DNA from: a candidate division BRC1 bacterium HGW-BRC1-1
GTDB lineage: Bacteria; Sumerlaeota; Sumerlaeia; Sumerlaeales; Sumerlaeaceae
Length of the DNA stretch: 64,000 nt
Assembly (NCBI GenBank): GCA_002842095.1
Contig: PHCB01000007.1
Span: forward strand, 248,001-312,000
Reading direction: 5' to 3'
Position numbers and translations under genes: made by a program. The notes under the pieces were generated by a model. It made no database searches, was not told the origin of the DNA, and saw nothing but the letters and a program-made list of their open reading frames with translations. Positions within the stretch are counted from its first letter, which is position 1. Every line of letters begins with the position of its first letter. Positions 24,536 to 33,697 of the stretch are shown piece by piece.

Positions 24536-26743
24536 TCAGAGTGGTTTCACCCTGCTGAATCTTGCTGCCGCTGCACCCTGCCAGTTCACGCGCAACGCGC
24601 CGTCACTTGTGCGGCGCTCCGCTTTCACTGGTTTCGACGTGCCATCCGCGCCGAGCAGCGCGACGCTCCATTCGCCGTCCGGCAGCACCACCCATGCGGG
24701 TTTCTGCGCGGGGCCGTCGCGGTTCACCTCGATGGTATCCTTTGTCGCGTGCACCGTGAGCACCGCATCGTGCCAGCGGATGCAGTCGATCTTCAGGGAC
24801 GGCCAGTCGCGGGGCAGGCGCGGCAGGATGCGAAAGCCGTCGCCCGTCGGCGCGAAGCCGAGGAACCCGTCGATCATCACCTGCGGTAACAGTACGCTCT
24901 CGATGAACTCGTGGTCCAGGCCAAGCCCCCCCGCAGTGCCGCCACCTTGCAGGGTGACTCCATCCTTTTCCATCCTGCGGTAATACTCGCGGTATCCGCC
25001 CGCAGCCTGCACCTCGTCGAACCACGTGGTAACTCCGCGCAGTCGCGCCAAAGCGTCGTCGGGGCCGAGCACCGCCAGCCGCGCCATCAGGTCGTGGTAT
25101 GAGAAGCCCAGCACGGCGCCGCCGTCCTGTACCTGCCCTCCCCATGGGATTCCCTCGGGGTTGCTCCACGCCCACATGTACCAGTCGAGGTTTCGCTTTG
25201 TGCTGGCCCGAGGACCGAAGCGCCAGCGGTAGATGTCGGTGGTCTGTGACGTGTCGCTCGCCACTGTGCGCTCTCCACTGATCCAGGCCAGGATGGATGC
25301 CGCATGTTCCGGCGTGGCGAAACCGTAATAGATCGCTTCCAGGTTGAGGAAGGTGTAACCGTAGTCGTGGGCCTCACCGTTCGTGTCGATGCATGCGACG
25401 AAGCGCCCCGTTTCCTTGTTCCAAAAGAGGGCGTTGCCCGTATGCTTAACATCCTCCGCGTGGGAGTCCAGCGCGTCGGGGCGGAACGCGGGATCGTCCG
25501 GCGGCGCGACGCCCCACTCCGGATGCGCGAGCGCGGTGCGCTCGAGCGCCGCCATCGTGCGGAGCGCGCCGTAGTAGGTAACCGTGGCGTAACAGTCCTT
25601 GTTGCCGAACGGCATGAGGTCCCAATAGTTGTTGCCCACGCCGCCCCCGGGCAGCAGGCGCTTGCCGCCCTCCCTGGTTCGCACGATTCCGGTCAGGCCG
25701 TCGTGGCCGGCCCATGTCGTGTGCACGATCTTTTCCGCGGCGGCGTGGTGCACATCCATCATGTGGCGCAGGGCAGTGCGCATGCGCGGCATGGCACCGC
25801 GCACAAACTCCGTATCGCCCGTCCAACGGAAGTATGCGTCGCACCCCAGCACGAACGCCGTGTTGTTCACATTGTGACGCGTGTCATACTGCGTGAAGAG
25901 CGCCTGAATGACTGCCGTCGCGCCCGGGGCGGCGTTGCCGAATCCCAGGCGCAACTGCGCCACACGTCTCTTCCAGGCGGGGTGGGTGTGCATCTCGATC
26001 GCCGTGTGGGTGAGCGCCGACGTCGAGGGGGCGTCGAAATAGACGCGCTTCGTTTTGTTGAAGGATTCCGTGTCGGTAGTGCGCCACTCAATCCATGGTT
26101 TTTCGCCCGCGCCCGCAGCAGCGGTCGCACCGCCGGCGTCCATCTTCCATCGTATCTGGATGAAGGGCGCCTGTTTGGTATCAATCATGCGCTCAGACGT
26201 CACCACTGCTGCGTTGGCGGCAGTCGCTTCCACGCGCCACCCGTATTCGTTCATGCCAGCGTCGCGCGCCCCATCCAGCGTCCATCCGGCCGTGGTGTTG
26301 GCGTCCGCCGGGCGCCATACCCCGCCAACAGTGTCCTTGAAAGAGAAGTGCCATCCCGCCCCACCCTCGCCCTGCACCCAGAATGGGAAGGGCCAGCCAA
26401 GCGGGTGCGCGATTGAGGCGTGCTGGTGCGTGGCGACATAGCCATCCTTGTCAATGATACGCCCTTCAAGCGTCCTGCGCCAGCGCTCAGCCCGGTTCTG
26501 CGCGTCGGTGGTGGCGGGCCACAGCGACGGTGACGGAATCCAAGCGTCCCACAGCGTCGCTGCGGGTAACGCCTGCTCGCGATGCAGCCAGTTCATCGTG
26601 CGCATCGCGCTCGTCTCGGACTCGTGTCCCGGTACGGTGAAGCGCGGGAAATTGTCAGGGATGTCTGTTCCAAAAATCGCGTTTGTCGCCAGCGCGCTCA
26701 CCGCGCAGACAGCAAGAATGTGTATAATGCGGCGCAAGTCCAT
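24536..26743 (-). CDS. Secreted glycoside hydrolase, (alpha/alpha)6-barrel (glucosidase-like)
   Basis: About 735 residues with a signal peptide (IIHILAVCAVSALATNAIFG). The N-terminal half looks beta-rich. The C-terminal half is a six-hairpin barrel: GCDAYFRWTGDTEFVRGAMP, then RTREGGKRLLPGGGVGNNYW, DLMPFGNKDCYA and GLGLDHEFIESVLLPQVMID, as in MGH1/GH63-type glucosidases. I cannot fix the GH family or substrate. It is divergent from uxaC (about 200 bp), which suggests it releases a uronate-containing sugar. A TTG-initiated start nine codons upstream is possible. TTTGAG-TTGG-CTCAAA (26756-26771), just before the chosen start, might be an operator. Confidence 0.8.
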   Translation of the reverse strand: MDLRRIIHILAVCAVSALATNAIFGTDIPDNFPRFTVPGHESETSAMRTMNWLHREQALPAATLWDAWIPSPSLWPATTDAQNRAERWRRTLEGRIIDKDGYVATHQHASIAHPLGWPFPFWVQGEGGAGWHFSFKDTVGGVWRPADANTTAGWTLDGARDAGMNEYGWRVEATAANAAVVTSERMIDTKQAPFIQIRWKMDAGGATAAAGAGEKPWIEWRTTDTESFNKTKRVYFDAPSTSALTHTAIEMHTHPAWKRRVAQLRLGFGNAAPGATAVIQALFTQYDTRHNVNNTAFVLGCDAYFRWTGDTEFVRGAMPRMRTALRHMMDVHHAAAEKIVHTTWAGHDGLTGIVRTREGGKRLLPGGGVGNNYWDLMPFGNKDCYATVTYYGALRTMAALERTALAHPEWGVAPPDDPAFRPDALDSHAEDVKHTGNALFWNKETGRFVACIDTNGEAHDYGYTFLNLEAIYYGFATPEHAASILAWISGERTVASDTSQTTDIYRWRFGPRASTKRNLDWYMWAWSNPEGIPWGGQVQDGGAVLGFSYHDLMARLAVLGPDDALARLRGVTTWFDEVQAAGGYREYYRRMEKDGVTLQGGGTAGGLGLDHEFIESVLLPQVMIDGFLGFAPTGDGFRILPRLPRDWPSLKIDCIRWHDAVLTVHATKDTIEVNRDGPAQKPAWVVLPDGEWSVALLGADGTSKPVKAERRTSDGALRVNWQGAAAARFSRVKPL

Positions 26744-26942
26744 CTCCCGGTCATGTTTGAGTTGGCTCAAACTCGAGGCACCAGGATGAAATACTCACAA
26801 GCAATTAAGAGGCGGGATAACCAAGTGCCCAATCGACTAACCAACCGCTTCAACCCTTGCGATCCATCCGTCAGCCTCAAACTCTCATCTTCAGGTATTG
26901 CACGAACCATCTGTTACTGTCGCCACCACGAAAGGGGTTTTC

Positions 26943-28379
26943 ATGTCACAACACGCTGCATTTCTCGACCCGACTTTCATGCTGAGTACCTCGCAGGCGC
27001 GTGATCTCTATTTTCAGCACGCCGCCCCGCAGCCTGTCATCGACTATCATTGTCACATTTCCCCCGCGCTCATCGCAGCCGACCACCGCTTCGCCGACAT
27101 CACCGAACTGTGGCTGGCCGGCGATCATTACAAGTGGCGTGCCATGCGCGCCAACGGCGTGGACGAGCGTTTCATCACCGGCGACGCCACCCCCTGGGAG
27201 AGGTTCCACGCCTTCGCCGCCACCGTGCCGGCCACGCTGCGCAATCCGCTTTACACGTGGACACACATGGAACTGCAGCGCCCCTTCGGGATCACCGGGC
27301 GCCTCCTCAATGCCGACTCCGCGCAGGCCATCTTCGACGAATGTAACGAGAAGCTTGCCCAGCCCGACTTCACCGCGCGGGGCATCATTTCGAAGTTCAA
27401 CGTGGAAGTGATCTGCACCACCGACGACCCTGCCGATGACCTGCGGCACCATCGCGCCATCCGGGCCGACGCCACCTTCGCCACCTCCGTGCTGCCCTCT
27501 TTCCGCGCCGATGCCCTCCTGCCCGGCGATGATGTCGCCACCTATAACGCCTACCTCGAAAGGCTTGCGGGTGCCGCCAATGTGGAGATATCCAGCTACC
27601 CGGACTTATTGGAAGCGCTGGCGCGCCGCATGGATTATTTCCACGCGGAAGGATGCCGTCTCGCCGACGTCAGCCTCGAAGCCGTCCCCGCCAACGCCGC
27701 CACGCCATCCGATCCCGCCCGCACTTTCGCCACGCTGCGCGGCGGAGTTCTCCCCGCACAAGACACGCTGCGCGAGTTGCGCTCCGCGCTTCTCCACGAC
27801 CTCGGCGTCATGATCCACCACCGCGGCTGGGTGCAACAATTGCACCTCGGCCCCCTGCGCAACTGCAACACACGCATGCGCAAACACCTCGGGGCCGACG
27901 CCGGTTTCGACTGCATCAGCGATCAGCCCCAGGCGCGCGCCCTCGCTCGTCATCTCGACAGTCTCGATTCCACCAACCAGCTTGCGCGCACCATCGTCTA
28001 CAACCTCAACCCGGCCGACAACGAGATGATGGCCGCCCTCATCGGCTGCTTCCAGGATGGCACCATGCCGGGCAAAATGCAGCTTGGCAGCGCCTGGTGG
28101 TTTTTGGACCAGCGCAACGGCATACAGCGCCAGCTCGACGCGCTCTCCAACCTCGGCCTGCTGTCGCGCTTTGTCGGCATGCTCACAGACTCGCGCTCGC
28201 TCGTCTCGTACTCACGCCACGACTACTTCCGCCGGATCCTTTGCGAACTTCTTGGTGGTGAAATGGCAACAGGCCTCCTCCCCGACGACCTGCAACTGGT
28301 GGGCCAACTCGTACGCGACGTCTGTTCCTGCAACGCCCGGAGGTATTTTGGCTTTGAACGAGCCGCGCCCCCGGCCTGA
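26943..28379 (+). CDS. uxaC: Uronate isomerase (glucuronate isomerase)
   Basis: A 478-residue enzyme that converts D-glucuronate to fructuronate (and galacturonate to tagaturonate), the first cytoplasmic step of hexuronate breakdown. The amidohydrolase-like motif VIDYHCHISP is near residue 30. Family blocks include LAGDHYKWRAMRANGVDE, NPLYTWTHMEL, ICTTDDPADDL, MIHHRGWVQQLHLG, DSTNQLARTIVYNLNP, GKMQLGSAWWF and MLTDSRSLVSYSRHDYFRRI. The ATG after GAAAGGGG was chosen; an earlier in-frame codon adds 15 unlikely residues. It is divergent from the glycoside hydrolase, so polysaccharide cleavage and uronate use may be co-regulated. No other hexuronate genes (uxaB, kdgK) are in the window. Confidence 0.96.
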   Translation: MSQHAAFLDPTFMLSTSQARDLYFQHAAPQPVIDYHCHISPALIAADHRFADITELWLAGDHYKWRAMRANGVDERFITGDATPWERFHAFAATVPATLRNPLYTWTHMELQRPFGITGRLLNADSAQAIFDECNEKLAQPDFTARGIISKFNVEVICTTDDPADDLRHHRAIRADATFATSVLPSFRADALLPGDDVATYNAYLERLAGAANVEISSYPDLLEALARRMDYFHAEGCRLADVSLEAVPANAATPSDPARTFATLRGGVLPAQDTLRELRSALLHDLGVMIHHRGWVQQLHLGPLRNCNTRMRKHLGADAGFDCISDQPQARALARHLDSLDSTNQLARTIVYNLNPADNEMMAALIGCFQDGTMPGKMQLGSAWWFLDQRNGIQRQLDALSNLGLLSRFVGMLTDSRSLVSYSRHDYFRRILCELLGGEMATGLLPDDLQLVGQLVRDVCSCNARRYFGFERAAPPA

Positions 28380-28436
28380 TCGCGACCTCGGCGGTTGCCG
28401 CAAGACAGACCTCTTCCGCTGAGGCCGTTGGTTCCT

Positions 28437-28809
28437 TAGAGCGTTTTCGATTCAAAGGATTACAGACTCGCGGTGCTCCGGGGATGTCGAATTGAGACCG
28501 CCCATCCCTGATGTTAGGTGGCACCCACGGCCTCGCCCGGGCGTCCGATTCTATCGCCTCCCACTTGCCCATTTGCTGGCGGATGCCAACCCCGGTGCGA
28601 CCGGCGTGCAACCGGCGTGCAACCGGTGTGCAAGCGGTGTGCAAGCGTTGCAACTGGCGCGCAATCGGCAAGCCATTATCCGCACAGAGGTCTGCCTCCG
28701 GCCTCCACGCGGCCTCCAGTTTGTCCTGCACGCACAGTTGCCCCGAACCCAATGCTCCAACTATTTCGAGATTGAAGGATATGTTAACACTTACATCAAA
28801 ACCGCTCTG
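28437..28809. mobile_element. MITE-like non-coding element, copy 2 (inverted relative to copy 1)
   Basis: Begins TAGAGCGTTTTCGATTC and ends ACATCAAAACCGCTCTG; internally it is the reverse complement of 19553-19934, with CTCCCACTTGCCCATTTGC, an array of 11-bp units (GTGCAACCGGC/GTGCAAGCGGT), CAATGCTCCAACTATTTCGA and GTTAACACTTACATCAAAA. The array here is shorter (about five units). It lies in the 495-bp gap between uxaC and the diguanylate cyclase gene and contains no gene. Confidence 0.75.
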
Positions 28810-28874
28810 GAACCGACAGACTTTTTCTGTGCGCTTGGGTTCAACAGTCGGCACCAAAGACACTTCTTTGTGTC

Positions 28875-29804
28875 TCAGGCTGCACCCTCCCCATGGACGT
28901 CCCCGTTTACCTGTTTCAGTTTCACCCGCCCTTTGCCTTCCGTTTTTACTTCGAACATTAGGGTGTCTGCAGCGTGAATCAGTTCCTCGACTGAACCTTC
29001 CGGGTGCATTGCGACGGCGACACCGATGCTGAAGCCGACCGGCACATTCATCTCCGCTACGGCGCTGGTGAGAGCTACATGGAGCTTGTTTGCCGCGGTG
29101 CCGGCGCCCGAGTAGTCCACACCCTCAAACAGCACCGCGAACTCGTCTCCTCCGATGCGAGCGGCGGCGTCGCAGTCACGGATGCTTTCGAGCATCTTCC
29201 CCGCGATTATGCGCAGAAGTTCGTCGCCGCGCTGGTGCCCGAGGGTATCGTTGACTTGCTTGAAATTGTCACAGTCCACATACGCGATGGCGAAGGAAGT
29301 TCCGAGTCGCGCGAATCGCGCCTGTTCCAGCTGTGCACGCTCCAGAAACGCGCGCCGGTTCATCAGCCCCGTCAGGGGGTCGGTGCGTGCCAGTTCCGCC
29401 TCGTGATCGAGTCTGCGCTTGAGAGCGCTCACGAGTCCGATAACCGCGAGAAAAGTCAGCAAACGCACCAGTGAGTTCCACGCCAGCACGCCGCCCCCGG
29501 CAGCCCCCCAGTTGAGCATGCCCCGTTCGGCCACGGCCGACACAAGTGCATACGCTGCCGCGTATCGCGCGTTTACAGCCCACGCCATGAGCACCAGTCC
29601 AGGCAGGTAGAAGAACGACACCGAAATGTTTCTGCCCGTGAGGGCGTCCGCGACTATCACCATTGCCTGGAGAACAACTGCCAGGCCGACTTGAGTGCGC
29701 ACCGGAAGGGCCGCGACCCGTGCAAGGGTGTAGTCCAACATCTCGTGAATTCCGGCGTAAGAACCGGTGCGAACGGAGGGTCGGCCTGTGTTGTTCTTAG
29801 TCAT
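28875..29804 (-). CDS. Membrane diguanylate cyclase (GGDEF)
   Basis: About 309 residues: four to five membrane segments (residues 20-145, e.g. VGLAVVLQAMVIVADALTG), then a short linker and a GGDEF domain. ARTDPLTGLMNRRAFL opens the domain and RIGGDEFAVLF is the intact active site. RDCD, five residues before it, is an RxxD inhibitory site for product feedback. It should make c-di-GMP in response to a membrane signal. The ATG giving MTKNNTGRPSV was preferred because the 120 codons upstream look non-coding. It is divergent from the PHP/CBS/DUF294 gene, with about 180 bp between starts. Confidence 0.93.
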   Translation of the reverse strand: MTKNNTGRPSVRTGSYAGIHEMLDYTLARVAALPVRTQVGLAVVLQAMVIVADALTGRNISVSFFYLPGLVLMAWAVNARYAAAYALVSAVAERGMLNWGAAGGGVLAWNSLVRLLTFLAVIGLVSALKRRLDHEAELARTDPLTGLMNRRAFLERAQLEQARFARLGTSFAIAYVDCDNFKQVNDTLGHQRGDELLRIIAGKMLESIRDCDAAARIGGDEFAVLFEGVDYSGAGTAANKLHVALTSAVAEMNVPVGFSIGVAVAMHPEGSVEELIHAADTLMFEVKTEGKGRVKLKQVNGDVHGEGAA

Positions 29805-29981
29805 GGTTTGAGTCAGTTGACCGTCAGGGATACGCCGGTGTGCAAGGCTGCATTCAGTCAAGACCCATCGTCGGCTTATGCCCTCGGTAATGCGGAAGAT
29901 TCCCTCCGCCTTCGAACGATCGCGGATTTTTGTCGAGTTTGGTTGCAGAACCGGATAGCCATGTTTCCTGAGGAGATCATC

Positions 29982-30110
29982 GTGGCCCACACTACCCGCG
30001 TAAACCTGCATTGTCACTCCAACTGTAGCGACGGCGTGCTGCCGCCCGAGGAAGTGGCGGTGCGTCTGGTGGCAGCAGGTGTGCGCTATGCTTCGCTTAC
30101 CGGGCGTGGG
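29982..30110 (+). pseudogene. Detached N-terminus of the PHP domain (frame-shifted from the next gene)
   Basis: A GTG preceded by GAGGAG opens a frame reading VNLHCHSNCSDGVLPPEE and VRLVAAGVRYASLT. These are the first metal-binding block (HxHxxxSDG) and start of the next block of a PHP phosphoesterase. The frame is lost just where LTDH should appear, and the domain resumes in another frame as VGTVPGVEITAFHEG. Compared with the intact PHP protein at 61225, about 18-20 codons (DHDT... to ...GREL) are missing. Either a genuine deletion with frameshift or an assembly error has removed essential metal ligands. Confidence 0.75.
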
Positions 30111-33100
30111 CACGGTGCCCGGCGTGGAGATCACCGCATTCCACGAAGGTCTCAGCGTACACATCCTCGGCTACGGTTTTGATCCGTTAAACGAGAAGCT
30201 GCAGGAACAACTCGCGGCTGTGCGCCGTTGCCACGACGCTGGCGTGCAAGCGCTCGTCGTGTCGTTGCGCAAAATAGGCTCGCGACTCCGCCCCGAGCCG
30301 GCATCGACCGAGGAAGCCGAAACATGCAACGAGGGCCCTCTTCCTGTGGAAGATGCCATCGCGCTCATCCATCTCGCAGGCGGTCGGGCTTTCCTTGCCC
30401 ATCCTCTCGAAACGCAGCCCGATGTTCAACAGCTCGAAGTACTTGTCGCTGAATTGAAGGCGAGCGGCATGGACGGAATCGAAGCGATTTATCCGTCATA
30501 CGATGAAGGCACGCGATCCGCACTACTGGCGCTGGCGCGAAAGCACCATCTGCTTGTGGCCGCCGGCACCGATTTCCACGACCCCACGGTGCCCGCGTTG
30601 TCAGAGCGGGCCATCGAGATGCCCACGCAGCTTTGGCGGGCGTTTCGCAATGGTTTGAACAGGCCGGCCAGCCAGGAAGACGGGCCCGGCCATCCCGCGC
30701 CTGAGACCCCGCACCGCCCCCGCTGGCGCAACTTCATCGTGCGGATCGTCCTGCCAACACTCATGGCTGTCGGTCTCTTCATCGGAACCATTTTCGCTCT
30801 GATCATCCCACAGTTCGAGTCGAAAATGCTCGGCATGAAACGCGACATGATTCGCGAACTGACCACCTCAGCCTGGAGCATTCTCGCAGAATACGACAAG
30901 GAGCAGCGAGAGGGACGCTACACCCTGGAACAAGCCCAGACTTTCGCCAGGGAGCGCATCCAGTTCCTGCGTTACGGGACCGAGGGAAAGGACTATTTCT
31001 GGATCACCGACATGCACCCGCGCATGGTGATGCATCCCTACCGCCCCGAACTTGACGGCACGGACCTGACCAATTTCACCGACACCCGCGGGCAGCGCAT
31101 CTTTGTGGAGTTCGCTGAGCTGGTACGCAAAAAGAAACAGGGCTACGTCGAATACGTCTGGCAGTGGAAAGACGACCCGCAGCGCGAGGCAGAGAAGGAA
31201 TCCTTCATCAAGGGCTTCGAGCCGTGGGGATGGGTCATCGGCACCGGCATCTACATGGGTGATGTGCAGCAGGAAATCTCGCGCATTTCTCGCACGGTCA
31301 TCAATGCTTCCATCGGCATCAGCGCCATCATGGCGATGCTGTTGCTCTTCGTCGCACAGCAAAGCATGCGCTTTGAACGCCAGCGATTCTCGGCCCAGGA
31401 AGCGCTTCGGGAGTGGAACGAACGCTATCGCTCGCTGGTTGAAGCGGCAACCGAGGGCACCGCCATGCTGCTCGACGGACGCTGCACCTTCGCCAACCGC
31501 ACCCTGCTGGATATGCTCGGTTACTCCGAGCAGGAATTCGGGCTGCTGGATCTGGACGATTTGATGCCGCCTGACGCTGTCGCCCGCCTTCGTGAAGGCA
31601 CCGAGGCCGGCGCCGACGCGCCGACCGTGGAGGCGGATTTGCAACGCAAGGATGGCGGGCGCGTGCCCTGCATTGTCACCATGAACCCCATCGATCTTGC
31701 CGGTCAGCGGGGATGGATCCTGCTCGTCAAGGATGTGCAGCGCCATACCGAGATGGTTGACGCCATCGACCCCATGTTGCGGCGTGCGGGTCGCCCCTCG
31801 GATAACGTGCCCGCCGGCATCCTGCGCGTTGCCGCAACCCGACGTGGAAATCTGGTGGAGGCGAACCCGTCGGCCAGGCAGATCCTCGGCATCTCGGAAG
31901 ACGCGCGCCTCAACGCCCACCGCCTGGCGGAATTCTTCGAGGCCCCCGACGAGATCGAAGAAATGTTGCAAGCCCTCGAAGATGACAGCACCGCCGTGAG
32001 CCGCACCCTGCACCTGCGGCGATCCGCCGGCACAGCCTCGGTGGTGAATCTGACAGCCGTGCCCGCTCGAAAAAGCTCCGATGACGAAATGCGTTATTTC
32101 GACATCCTGATGCTGGATGTAACAGAACAGGCCAAGCTGGAGACCGCCACGCGCAGGCAAATCGCAAAGCTCGAAACTTCGCTTCTCTTCCTGCACGAGC
32201 CGGTTGTCGGGTTCTTGCGCGAGTTGGTTACCTGCCCGCTGGATACGCCCGCCACACGCGTGGCCGTCCTTATGAACCGCCGTGAAAGCTCGGCCGTTTT
32301 GATCACCTCGGAAAGTGGCGACGCCGTAGGAATTGTCACCGACCGCGACCTGCGGGAACGCATCCTCGCGCGCGAACTCGACCCGGCCATGCCCATCTTC
32401 AAGGTGATGACATCGCCCGTCATCACCGTATCGCAGTCTGCGCTTGTCTATGAAGCCCTGCTGGCAATGGAGGAGCATGACATTCAGCACGTGGCGGTGG
32501 TCGACGAAGCGGGCGTGCCTGTCGGGATGCTTCTGAACAAGGAATTGCTCCAGTTCCCACGCTACGGAGCATCCGTGCTGACCCGCGAAATCAGCCAGGC
32601 TTCCACCGTTGAGGAGGTGGCCGCCAACCGCGAACGCCTGCCCGCCCTGGTGGCCTCCTTGCTCGATGGCGGCTCGCGTTCACGCAACATCACCCGCGTG
32701 ATCACCTCAATTTCCGATGCAGTGGGGCAGAGACTCGTCGAACTGGCATTGCAACAACTCGGCCCGCCACCCGCACGCTTCTGCTTCGTGGTGCTGGGCA
32801 GCGAGGGGCGCGAGGAACAGACTCTCGTTACAGATCAGGACAACGCGATTATCTACGAGGACCTGCCACCCGACCAGGCGCAGGTCGCAGCCGACTACTT
32901 CGCACGCCTTGGAACGCTGGTTTGCGATTGGCTGGCTCAGGCTGGCTACCGTTATTGCCCGGGCGGCTTCATGGCGAAGAACCCGGCCTGGTGCAAACCG
33001 CTGGCTGCCTGGAAGGATAACTTCACGCGCTGGATAACCAAACCCGAGCCGCAGGAGCTGATGGAGTTCAGTATCTTCTTCGACCTGCGCGCCGTGCATG

Positions 33101-33606
33101 GCAACCGCGAGCTTGCCAACGAACTCCGGCAATTCATCCAGCAGACCATGCAGGACTACCCCTCCTTCTATCCCCAGTTCGCGCTCAGTTGCTTGCAGCA
33201 TAAGCCGCCGCCAACCGGCCTGCTGGCCAAACTCGTCACGGCGGGCGGCGAACAGGCGCGTCAGTTGAATATGAAGGATGCCATGGTGCCCATCGTATCG
33301 TTCGCGCGTCTCTACGCGCTGCGGCACGCCGTCCACGAGACCAACACGGTGGATCGCCTCGACACGCTGGCCGAGCAGCACATCCTGACCGCAACCACCC
33401 ACGAGGAGATTGTTTTGGCCTACGATCACCTGATGCAGTTGCGGCTGAAACACCACGTGGCGGGGCTTCGCGATCATCAGACGCCAACCAATGTTATTCC
33501 GCTCAAGGTGCTCACTCCCTTGGAGCAGGCCATGATTCGCGAGACCTTCACGCACGTGGCAACCATCCAGAAGAAGATCAGTTACGACTTTCTCGGCGGA
33601 ACCTGA
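30079..33606 (+). CDS. PHP-Cache-PAS-PAS-CBS-CBS-DUF294 multidomain sensor
   Basis: An 1175-residue fusion. Residues 5-195: remainder of a PHP phosphoesterase (VPGVEITAFHEG, GRAFLAHPLE, AAGTDFHDP). About 219-430: two membrane segments flanking a Cache-type sensor (DYFWITDMHPRMVMHPYRPE, EPWGWVIGTGIYMGDVQQEI), which usually binds small carboxylates. About 440-690: two PAS domains. About 715-840: a CBS pair (TPATRVAVLMNRRESSAVLI). About 900-1020: DUF294 nucleotidyltransferase with VLGSEGREEQTLVTDQDNAI. The rest: DUF294 C-terminal domain. CBS-DUF294 proteins commonly neighbour ActP acetate symporters; here actP and its DUF485 partner face it across a terminator. The GTG start used is only the first in this frame; the true N-terminus is probably the broken piece at 29982. 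Confidence 0.9.
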   Translation: MCAMLRLPGVGTVPGVEITAFHEGLSVHILGYGFDPLNEKLQEQLAAVRRCHDAGVQALVVSLRKIGSRLRPEPASTEEAETCNEGPLPVEDAIALIHLAGGRAFLAHPLETQPDVQQLEVLVAELKASGMDGIEAIYPSYDEGTRSALLALARKHHLLVAAGTDFHDPTVPALSERAIEMPTQLWRAFRNGLNRPASQEDGPGHPAPETPHRPRWRNFIVRIVLPTLMAVGLFIGTIFALIIPQFESKMLGMKRDMIRELTTSAWSILAEYDKEQREGRYTLEQAQTFARERIQFLRYGTEGKDYFWITDMHPRMVMHPYRPELDGTDLTNFTDTRGQRIFVEFAELVRKKKQGYVEYVWQWKDDPQREAEKESFIKGFEPWGWVIGTGIYMGDVQQEISRISRTVINASIGISAIMAMLLLFVAQQSMRFERQRFSAQEALREWNERYRSLVEAATEGTAMLLDGRCTFANRTLLDMLGYSEQEFGLLDLDDLMPPDAVARLREGTEAGADAPTVEADLQRKDGGRVPCIVTMNPIDLAGQRGWILLVKDVQRHTEMVDAIDPMLRRAGRPSDNVPAGILRVAATRRGNLVEANPSARQILGISEDARLNAHRLAEFFEAPDEIEEMLQALEDDSTAVSRTLHLRRSAGTASVVNLTAVPARKSSDDEMRYFDILMLDVTEQAKLETATRRQIAKLETSLLFLHEPVVGFLRELVTCPLDTPATRVAVLMNRRESSAVLITSESGDAVGIVTDRDLRERILARELDPAMPIFKVMTSPVITVSQSALVYEALLAMEEHDIQHVAVVDEAGVPVGMLLNKELLQFPRYGASVLTREISQASTVEEVAANRERLPALVASLLDGGSRSRNITRVITSISDAVGQRLVELALQQLGPPPARFCFVVLGSEGREEQTLVTDQDNAIIYEDLPPDQAQVAADYFARLGTLVCDWLAQAGYRYCPGGFMAKNPAWCKPLAAWKDNFTRWITKPEPQELMEFSIFFDLRAVHGNRELANELRQFIQQTMQDYPSFYPQFALSCLQHKPPPTGLLAKLVTAGGEQARQLNMKDAMVPIVSFARLYALRHAVHETNTVDRLDTLAEQHILTATTHEEIVLAYDHLMQLRLKHHVAGLRDHQTPTNVIPLKVLTPLEQAMIRETFTHVATIQKKISYDFLGGT

Positions 33607-33626
33607 CCGCGCGTTTCCGGATTAAT

Positions 33627-33670
33627 AAAAAAAGCCGCACGGCCCTCCAATTGCAGGAGAGCCGTGCGGC
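33627..33670 (-). terminator. Rho-independent terminator between the DUF294 and actP-like genes
   Basis: On the minus strand GCCGCACGGCTCTCC, loop, GGAGGGCCGTGCGGC, then seven T: a stem of about 15 bp with T-run 30 bp after the symporter stop. The strong stem probably also ends the plus-strand transcript. Confidence 0.88.
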
Positions 33671-33697
33671 AGGTAACAACTTGCCGCGTCGCCGGGG

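Noticed and set aside
28850-28880. AGACAC-TTCTTT-GTGTCT hairpin at the end of the diguanylate cyclase gene as a terminator
   Set aside because: Short 6-bp stem and no T-run on the minus strand; could be chance.
30868-32490. A 540-codon minus-strand frame opposite the Cache/PAS/CBS gene
   Set aside because: No motifs; the plus strand has consecutive recognisable domains in this interval.
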